In this document: positions 8,967 to 16,900 of the stretch, one piece after another
Position numbering within the stretch: the first letter of the stretch is position 1
How the letters are laid out: each line of letters starts with the position of its first letter
IMG/VR virus record: IMGVR_UViG_3300008114_000427
Location: 1-28,803 of that record
Source: a virus
Length of the DNA: 28,803 nt
Reading direction: 5' to 3' (one strand)
Translations under genes and position numbers: made by a program
The notes under the pieces: model-generated
What the model saw: the letters and a program-made list of their open reading frames with translations, nothing else
Told to the model about the DNA's origin: nothing
Database searches by the model: none

Positions 8967-11900
8967 CAAGAGTCCAACGGCTAATTCTGGAGTTTTTGTC
9001 CCACAAGAAAACTACAAAATTTTCTTGAATACCGGGTCACCAATAAAAAAATTAGTTTATAGTGGTGTTATTATCAGTAAAATTCTTACCAAATATGGAT
9101 CCGGGTTTGAAATTAAAGGTTATAGTCAAAAGCAGCCATTTTTTTATTATTATCAATGGACACAAACTGATAGACCTATTAATGTTGGCGGTATCAGTGA
9201 ATCTTTCATTAATTGGGCATCCGGTCAAAAATATGTAGTTGGTAATATAGTTAACTACAATAATTCCTATTATAGAGTTAAGGTATCACATACAACGACT
9301 GAAGCCTTTAATAATGAATATTATCAAAGAATACCTTCCCTACCAATTGTGGGCGGCAGAGATGCGTTTCTTAGAAAAGCATGGGATCGAACACCCAAAG
9401 TATTAAATTATGGCACAACTTTTTATACAGTTCAAGATGTGGTTGATTTTTTACAAGGATATGGAGAATACCTAAAAGATCAAGGATTCGTATTCGATGA
9501 ATATAACACAGACTTAAAAGAAATAGCATCGTGGGAAACATCTGTAAAAGAATTCATGTTCTGGACAACACAAAATTGGTCTACCGGATCCCAAAAATAT
9601 AAAGATTGGGCACAAAATACTGAATTTAAAATCGAAGAAGTTGTGCTTTACAATGGCGATTATTACAGATCTAAAAATACTCATTTATCGAGCAATGTAT
9701 TTGATGCTGAGTTATATGTTAAACTAGATGCGTTATCTCAAGACGGCGCCAGCGTTATTGCTCTAAGCCCAAGCGCACTGGGATTAAGTATGAATTTAGA
9801 GTTCTCTGTAGTTGACGACTTGCGAGACATATTTAACGAATATGAGATTTTTAGATCAGATGGTCAAAAATTTGATCAAAACTTTTTAAATTATACAAGA
9901 GAAGATAATACATTTGCATTTAGTCCAAGAGTAGATGGTATTGGGATCTATGGAGCAGCCTTTTACCTTGTACAAAAAGAGCATGTGTTAATTATCGATA
10001 ACAGTACACAATTCAATGACACTATCTATGATTTAGAAGCGGGATATAGACAAGAAAGAATAAAAGTTTCTGGATATAAGACAATAAATTGGTATGGTGG
10101 GTTTGATATTCCTGGATTTATATTTGACACAGCTAACATACAAGAATGGCAAAGTTGGGTTGACTATAATTTAGGTGATATTGTAAGATATAAAGAATTT
10201 TATTACAGTGCATCTAAGTTTCTTCCAGGTTCATTAGAGTTTAACAATTTAGATTGGGTTCGATTAGAACAGAAACCAGAAGCCGAGTTGCTACCCAATT
10301 GGGATTACAAAGCCGATCAGTTCACAGATTTTTATGATCTGGATAGTGATAACTTCGATGGAGAGCAACAAAGAGTAGCCCAACATTTGATAGGATATCA
10401 GAAGCGTCAATATCTAGAAAATATAATTAAAAACGATGTAAGTGAATTTAAATTCTATCAGGGAATGATTTCTGAAAAAGGAACACGCAATTCACTGACT
10501 AAATTATTCGATGTATTATCATCAGCAGACAGAGATAGCATAGATTTTGACGAAGAGTGGGCCATCAAGTTAGGTCAATACGGCGCCGCCGATGCATTTG
10601 AAGAAATTGAATTTACTTTAGATGAAACAGAATTTAAAACAAATTCTCAGGCTTTTGAACTAACTTCATCTGTTGACAGAAACAAAATTGATTTTGTTAT
10701 TAGACAGACACCTAACGAAATTTATGTAAAACCGTCGTTATATAATAATAATCCTTGGCCCACATTGGGTTATTTCTCACCATATTTGAGGATGCCTGGC
10801 CATGTTCGATATGATCAAGTAAAAACTTCTGTCGATACATTAGATTCAATTGTTAATGAAGATGTTTCTAATTATTCGGAAGGTGATTATATCTGGACAG
10901 CATTTCAAGGAAGATCGTGGAAAATTTATAGATATACTTTGGCTGAATTTACCGTGCGTGACGTTGAATACGCAAGTGGTGTGGTAACTGTTAAGTTTGA
11001 TTCACTACATTCTTTAAACGTAGGCGATATATTTGCTTTGATAAATTCAGAAAAAATAGAAGGATTTCACAAAGTAACTACAGTTGATATAACAAAAATT
11101 ACCTTTAATAAAGAAGTTAAAAATTGGCAATCCCCCTTTCAAGATAGTTCACAAATTTTAATTTATAAACTTGTACCACAAAATTTTGATTCTATCAATG
11201 ATGCTATACTTCCCAAGAAGTTAAAAAATCACGAGTTGATGTGGATAGGTGATTATTCCAGTAATTTACCAACATCAGTTTGGAAAAATACTTCAGTCTA
11301 TCAATCTAACAAACTTATAAATTCCTTGCTAGTAGACGGAGAACGTTTCGGTAATGCAATGTCTCTTGATCATCAAGGAAAAATTATGGTAGTATCTAGT
11401 GGTATTGATACAGCTATTGTTTATGAAAAATCCGGAGTTGTTGGTGGTTGGGTAAGAAGACAAGGTATATCGAGACCTGATAATATTCCATCTGGAAATA
11501 TTTTTGCTGAAACATTATCTCTATCCTCAGACGCCCAATGGCTAGCCGTGGGCATACCTTCTATGGGAAATATACCATCTAAGTATATTGGTGTATATGA
11601 CAACAGAGAATCCACTGTTTATCAACCAGGCGAAATAGTCAAATCTGGAAATACTCATTGGGTAGTCCCCCCTGGATTATCAGCACCAGAGGCAATAAAC
11701 CACCCTGCCTATAAAGAAAGATTTGGATCAAAAGTTAAATTTTCTAAAACTGATACTGGATACATGATGGCAGTGAGCAGTATTGGATATAATTCTAATC
11801 AAGGAAGAGTCTATCTTTTTAGATTTGATAACAGTGATAATCAATGGAAGATGGATTATGACAGGCGTTATAGAGGAATTTATAACAACAGTCTTCTTTA

Positions 11901-13953
11901 TTCTGAGAACGATATTGTATATTATGATTTTACGTTGTACCAAGCCAAAACTGATACATTAGGAAATGATCCTGAACAAGAAATATTTTGGAAAAAAGTG
12001 ACTGATAAAAATATTTACGGATTCTTCCCTCAGGAAGTTTCTTCAGGATTTGACAGTAATTATAGGCCGATCGGTGATGATTCATCATTGTATGATTCTT
12101 TAGGTAACATATCTAATCAATTGAGCGAAACTGCAGAATCTGTTTTTTCTGGTGATTATTTTGGTTATGATTTTGATTTTGCCGACAATGGAAATAAGTT
12201 AGTAATTAGCGCACCGTCAGCAGATAGGTTTGCCCCACCTAATTTTAAAGGAGTATATAAACCTACTCTGACTTATTTGATAGGCGATGTTGTATTGGCA
12301 TCAGGAAAGTATTATCAATGCGTAGACCCATTGCTGCCAATCGGATCATGGTTAGAATTGTCTGTAGGTTTAGATTCAAATTATGGAAAAGTGTTTATAT
12401 ATCGTAAGGATGATGATAGTTATGATTTAGTTCAAACGATGGCTAAGAACACTATAAACTTTAATGAGCAAGAACGATTTGGTGAAAGTGTTTCGTTATC
12501 TCAGGATGGAAATGTTCTGGCGATTGGTAGTATACTAGCTGATGATACTAAGATAGATCAAGGTATTGTTAGGATTTTTAATAACCAAAATTCTTTGTTT
12601 ACGTTGAATCAAACAGTTAAAAATCGTAATCCGGAAGACGTCGAGGCTTTTGGTTCTAAAGTTTATCTTACTGATAATGATAAAACATTGGTAATTTTTA
12701 GTCAATACGGTGATTCTTTATTGATAACAGATTTTGATAATGGCACTACTACGTTCGATAATAATAGTATGCGTGTCGCTGATAATCTTGTTAATGCAGG
12801 AAGAGTCGACGTCTATAACAAATACGATACAAAATTCACTTATTCAGAATCTCTTCCTGTTGAAAGTAACGCACAGGATTTGTACGGAAACAATGTTCAA
12901 GTATCACCAAATATCATTGTAGTAACTGCAAAGAATGCTCTTAATACTAGCATTAGAACAGGTGCAGTGTATACTTATGAAAAAACACCAAATACATACA
13001 GCTGGGAAAAAATACAAGATGAGTCGAAAAAAGTCGACATTTCTAAAATTAAAAAAGTGTTCTTGTATAATAAAAAGACTAGTAAGTTATTAACGTATTT
13101 AGATGTAATAGATGTTCAACAGGGAAAAATTGCAGGAATCGCTGAACAAGAATTAAAATATAAAACATATTACGACCCTGCTACTTATTCGGTAGGAACA
13201 TCAGCAGTCAATGTTGATGATGGAATGTCATGGCTTGATGACCACGTGGGAATGCTTTGGTGGGACCTAAGTAAAGCAAGATTCTTAGATAGTTACTTTG
13301 GTGATGTTGTATATAAAAATAATACATGGAATACACTTCATAGATATGGTAGTGTGGACGTATATGAATGGGTATCATCAAAATTAAAACCATCTGAGTG
13401 GGACGCTCAGGCAGATACCGAAGCTGGACTTGTTCTCGGAATTAGTGGAACTAGCCTTTACGGAGATTCAGTTTATAGTGTTAAACGCAGATATGATACA
13501 GTAAGTAAGAGTTTTAAAAATACCTATTATTATTGGGTAAAAAATAAAACCACAGTACCAACAGTTTACGGTAGATCAATTTCAGCTAAGGATGTTTCTA
13601 GATTAATCCAAGACCCAAAAAGTCAAGGAATTAAATTTATTTCGTTTACTTCTGAAAATTCTTTTAGTTTAACAAATATTCAAAACTTACTCAATGATAG
13701 AGACGTGGCATTGTCTGTACAATATTGGACCGTTGATCCAACTAGCTTGAACGTTCATACCGACTGGAAAATTGTTAGTGAAAATTTACAAACAGTTCTA
13801 CCTTCATCTATTGAAGAAAAATGGTTTGATAGTCTCGTAGGAGTTGATAAGAATAATAGGCCAGTACCAGACATTACTCTGCCGCCTAAAAAGAAATATG
13901 ATTATTTGAAAAAGAAAATATACCTTCTAAAATATCCGGATCATATGATTTAA
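8926..13953 (+). CDS. Giant virion structural protein, middle piece with FG-GAP propeller and CBM-like modules
   Basis: About 1,675 codons if counted from TTG 8926, but true in-frame coding probably enters near 8953 from the first piece. It begins with LILDSKSPTANSGVFVPQEN and VYSGVIISK, continuing the interrupted motif. Three short W/Y-rich modules (9205-9345, 9598-9735, 10147-10280) share W-x5-6-[YF]-x2-G/E-[DEN]-[IV]-V-x-Y-x2-3-YY, resembling CBM5/12 carbohydrate-binding modules. A block FYQGMISEKGTRNSLTKLFD followed by DEEWAIKLGQYGA (~10453-10600) is a recurrent feature of large phage tail proteins, from memory. Residues ~806-1368 form a seven-bladed FG-GAP-like beta-propeller with three more CBM-like insertions. 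The end, ITLPPKKKYDYLKKK, leads into junk and a TAA; the true continuation NIPSKISGSYDLIIDTD is in the -1 frame. Likely an outer baseplate or adhesion part of the tail. Piece boundaries are less certain than coding status. Confidence 0.78.
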   Translation: MVASRLKKNLILDSKSPTANSGVFVPQENYKIFLNTGSPIKKLVYSGVIISKILTKYGSGFEIKGYSQKQPFFYYYQWTQTDRPINVGGISESFINWASGQKYVVGNIVNYNNSYYRVKVSHTTTEAFNNEYYQRIPSLPIVGGRDAFLRKAWDRTPKVLNYGTTFYTVQDVVDFLQGYGEYLKDQGFVFDEYNTDLKEIASWETSVKEFMFWTTQNWSTGSQKYKDWAQNTEFKIEEVVLYNGDYYRSKNTHLSSNVFDAELYVKLDALSQDGASVIALSPSALGLSMNLEFSVVDDLRDIFNEYEIFRSDGQKFDQNFLNYTREDNTFAFSPRVDGIGIYGAAFYLVQKEHVLIIDNSTQFNDTIYDLEAGYRQERIKVSGYKTINWYGGFDIPGFIFDTANIQEWQSWVDYNLGDIVRYKEFYYSASKFLPGSLEFNNLDWVRLEQKPEAELLPNWDYKADQFTDFYDLDSDNFDGEQQRVAQHLIGYQKRQYLENIIKNDVSEFKFYQGMISEKGTRNSLTKLFDVLSSADRDSIDFDEEWAIKLGQYGAADAFEEIEFTLDETEFKTNSQAFELTSSVDRNKIDFVIRQTPNEIYVKPSLYNNNPWPTLGYFSPYLRMPGHVRYDQVKTSVDTLDSIVNEDVSNYSEGDYIWTAFQGRSWKIYRYTLAEFTVRDVEYASGVVTVKFDSLHSLNVGDIFALINSEKIEGFHKVTTVDITKITFNKEVKNWQSPFQDSSQILIYKLVPQNFDSINDAILPKKLKNHELMWIGDYSSNLPTSVWKNTSVYQSNKLINSLLVDGERFGNAMSLDHQGKIMVVSSGIDTAIVYEKSGVVGGWVRRQGISRPDNIPSGNIFAETLSLSSDAQWLAVGIPSMGNIPSKYIGVYDNRESTVYQPGEIVKSGNTHWVVPPGLSAPEAINHPAYKERFGSKVKFSKTDTGYMMAVSSIGYNSNQGRVYLFRFDNSDNQWKMDYDRRYRGIYNNSLLYSENDIVYYDFTLYQAKTDTLGNDPEQEIFWKKVTDKNIYGFFPQEVSSGFDSNYRPIGDDSSLYDSLGNISNQLSETAESVFSGDYFGYDFDFADNGNKLVISAPSADRFAPPNFKGVYKPTLTYLIGDVVLASGKYYQCVDPLLPIGSWLELSVGLDSNYGKVFIYRKDDDSYDLVQTMAKNTINFNEQERFGESVSLSQDGNVLAIGSILADDTKIDQGIVRIFNNQNSLFTLNQTVKNRNPEDVEAFGSKVYLTDNDKTLVIFSQYGDSLLITDFDNGTTTFDNNSMRVADNLVNAGRVDVYNKYDTKFTYSESLPVESNAQDLYGNNVQVSPNIIVVTAKNALNTSIRTGAVYTYEKTPNTYSWEKIQDESKKVDISKIKKVFLYNKKTSKLLTYLDVIDVQQGKIAGIAEQELKYKTYYDPATYSVGTSAVNVDDGMSWLDDHVGMLWWDLSKARFLDSYFGDVVYKNNTWNTLHRYGSVDVYEWVSSKLKPSEWDAQADTEAGLVLGISGTSLYGDSVYSVKRRYDTVSKSFKNTYYYWVKNKTTVPTVYGRSISAKDVSRLIQDPKSQGIKFISFTSENSFSLTNIQNLLNDRDVALSVQYWTVDPTSLNVHTDWKIVSENLQTVLPSSIEEKWFDSLVGVDKNNRPVPDITLPPKKKYDYLKKKIYLLKYPDHMI
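8943..8966 (+). other. Frame-change site A: +1 shift joining the first and second pieces of the giant gene
   Basis: The frame of the first piece reads TSKEKF and stops at TAG 8964-8966. Skipping one base at about 8952, inside AAAAATTT, gives TSKEKLILDSKSP and then the long downstream frame. No ATG follows in the second frame until about 9556, and the upstream TTG/GTG at 8926-8931 have no well-spaced ribosome-binding site. This points to one inserted base in a homopolymer run, or a +1 translational shift. Confidence 0.75.
11341..13030 (+). other. Seven-bladed FG-GAP-like beta-propeller domain
   Basis: Seven successive units show the FG-GAP pattern [FY]G-x-x-[VFM]-x-[FLV]-x3-[GD]-x3-[LMI]-[AVI]-[VI]: ERFGNAMSL near 11341, IFAETLSLSS near 11500, ERFGSKVKF near 11716, DYFGYDFDF near 12154, ERFGESVSL near 12472, EAFGSKVYL near 12643 and DLYGNNVQV near 12877. 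Each is followed by a hydrophobic strand such as LAVGIPS or LAIGSIL and then by a VYxY-like strand (GRVYLF, GKVFIY, GIVRIF, GRVDVY, GAVYTY). Seven is the blade number of integrin-type propellers. Blades 2, 3 and 4 carry inserts that look like CBM5/12 modules. The repeat count was made by eye. Confidence 0.6.
13906..13953 (+). other. Frame-change site B: -1 shift joining the second and third pieces of the giant gene
   Basis: The middle piece ends TTG AAA AAG AAA ATA TAC and stops at 13951-13953. The -1 frame, entered at the AAAA run 13915-13918, reads KKKNIPSKISGSYDLIIDTD and stays open to 18530. That frame contains no ATG, GTG or TTG from 13917 until TTG at 14619, so about 230 coding codons lack any start of their own. 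This fits one missing A in the run, or a -1 slip on GAAAAAGAAAA. Confidence 0.8.
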
Positions 13954-16900
13954 TTATTGATACAGATGCTGAATTACGCTTAATTAATACTGGCGCATAC
14001 AGGCCAGCATCTATTTCTATTGAAATTAAAAATGGCAGTGTTAATGATATAACAATATCTGATCCTGGAGCCGGATTAGTCAATGCTCCGTATATCACAA
14101 TTAACGGAACTGGTACTGGCGCAATAGTAAAATCAGTTATTAATGAAATAACAGGAAGTATAATAGGATTTGAAATTTTATCTAAAGGATCTGGGTACAG
14201 TGAAATTGGAACAACGGCTAGTGTAAGATCATTTTCAACATTAGTACTAAGCGACGAAATTTCGTTAGGTCGCTGGGCAATTTACTCTTTTGATTATTCA
14301 ACTAATAAGTGGAGTAGAAATAAAATACAAGGATACGATGTTTCTAATTTCTGGAATTACATTGATTGGTATAGTCCCGGATACAGTCAGTTTTCTAAAA
14401 TAGATTTCTTAGTTAATGGTACGTATGAGCTATATTCATTATCTGCAATTATTGGTCAAACAGTAAAGGTTAAAAATGTAGGTAGTTCAGGTTGGGTACT
14501 TCTTGAAAAATTTGCAAATTCAACATCTTTAGATTATACTCAATCATACAAGGTTGTTGGTAGAGAAAATGGCACTATACAAATTTCCAGTAAATTTTAT
14601 TCATTTGATAATAACAACTTGGGATTTGATGGACCGTTATATGATAGTGACACTTATGACAATTCTGGTTCTTTAGAATTAAGAATCATTCTTAACACAT
14701 TGAAAGATAATATTTTAATTGATGATTTAAAACCAGTATATCTAAGATTATTTTTTGCAAGTTTACGATATGTGTTGTCTGAACAACCATATGTAGATTG
14801 GTTCTTTAAGACAAGTTTTGTCAAAGCCACACACAACTTGGGCCTATTAAAACAAAAAGTTACATATAACTCCGATAGCTTAGAGGATTTTGAAAAATAT
14901 ATTTCAGAAGTAAAACCTTATAGAACAAAAATTAGAGAATACGTAAGCTCATATGACACTATAGATAATTCTAGTACTATGGTTACTGATTTTGATTTGC
15001 CCGCAGCATTCAGACAAAACAAAATAGAACCGGTATACGTGCAACTTAATGATCAAAATCAATTAATTACTGATGGAAATGAAATAAACGAATATCCGTG
15101 GAAACATTGGGCAGATTTTTATAAATTTGAAGTTTCTGATATAGCATTAGTTAATCAAGGTGACGGGTATATAACTAGACCAGTTGTTGAATTCGTTGGT
15201 GATTGCACAATACCAGCAACTGCTAGAGCGTTTATTTCTAATGGAAAAGTTACTAAGATAGAATTATTAACTGGTGGTTCGGGATATACTAAAGCACCCC
15301 AAATTATTATCAGTGGCGGCTTGCGAGAAAACGGAACACCAGCAAGAGCTGTTTCTAGAATTAAAAATAATTTTGTTAGGTCATCTTTAATAAAAATCAA
15401 ATTTGATAGGATTACAAAGAGTTACTTTATCACTGATCTATCAGTTAACGAAACATTCTTAGGTTCTGGGTCTAAACTACAATTTTTATTAAAATGGAGC
15501 CCTGATTTAAAAACAGGTAATACTGTAGTTAAAATTAATAATCAAGAAGCATTAAGGGACACTTACAACGTTGTTACAAAAACAGATACTAGTAGGGGAC
15601 ATACTGCTTATTACGGTGTATTAACATTTACAACTGCTCCAGCAAACGGCGACATTATAGAAGTTAGATATATTAAAGATTTTAATCACTTGTCTGCTGC
15701 AGATAGAATCAACTACTACTACGATCCTCAAACAGGTCAAATAGGAAAAGATATTGGACAACTGATGCAAGGGGTTGACTATGCAGGAGTTAGTATAGTC
15801 GGCCTAGATTTTAAATCTAGTTCAGGCTGGGACCAATTACCTTGGTTCAGCGATGTTTGGGACAGCTTTGACGCCACATTCGATGACTATATTGTCGCAG
15901 TTGTTGATGACAGTACATATTCATTTGAGTTACCATACACACCTGCTGTCGGGCAAGAAATTAATGTATATGTGAACGGAGTAAGAATTGACGATCCATA
16001 TTTTGATTTGTATGATGGAAGTACAGTTCAACCAAACGGAAGAGTAGTTGCGCCTGAATCAACCGTAATGAAAACTATTATCGGCAACGGAACTACAAAA
16101 ATATTTAATTTACCTAATTTAACATCGAGCCCTGCGTTAGATATCGATGAAGGTGATCAAGTGGCTTATTCCACAGCCACTGGCCTTGCTGCTGACGATA
16201 TAATTATTGACGGCGACGGATTTGTAACCCCAACGAGCAGTCCAGCACCTGAAGAAGTTGTTCCTGGTCAATTGGTTGATACTGTGGCAATTAAAGTGTT
16301 TGACCGGCCAACTGCCGGATCTGCAAAAATTTCTTCTAATAACTATATTGCTGATGGTGTTAATAAAGTTTTTGATATTGGACAATTTATAAACAGTAAC
16401 GATGCTGTACTTGTTAAGGTCGGCGATCAAATATTAGAATCCTCTCAATTTACAATTAGTGTTAAAAATAAAACAGTGACGTTAACTTCGGCCCCAGCAA
16501 ACAAAGAAATAGTTAACGTTACAAGTTTTGGATTTAATGGACAAAATTTATTAGATTTAGATTATTTCGTAGGCGACGGAAGTACTATAGAATTTATTAC
16601 GAACGCTCCATGGGATCAAGCACAGTCATCATTAGTAACAGTTTCCGGCGAAGTAGTGAATTATATTTTATTTAGGACTGATAACAGTTATGACAGTCTT
16701 AATAGAGTTGGTATAAGATTCGGTTCTCCACCAGGAGAGGGAGACGTTGTTCAATACCTAATTTCTTCTTCTGAAGATAGGACTTATAGCATTGTTACTA
16801 CTGAAACATTGACAGCGGATGGCAGTACATCCGTATATCCTTTAACTGTCACAATAGGTAATAAACTACCATTTGAAGCTAATGTTATTGTTAGAAAAGA

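Noticed and set aside
13906-13920. Classic programmed -1 frameshift heptamer
   Set aside because: The in-frame sequence is G-AAA-AAG rather than A-AAA-AAG, and I see no convincing downstream hairpin by eye; a missing A is simpler. Kept only as a possibility in the findings.
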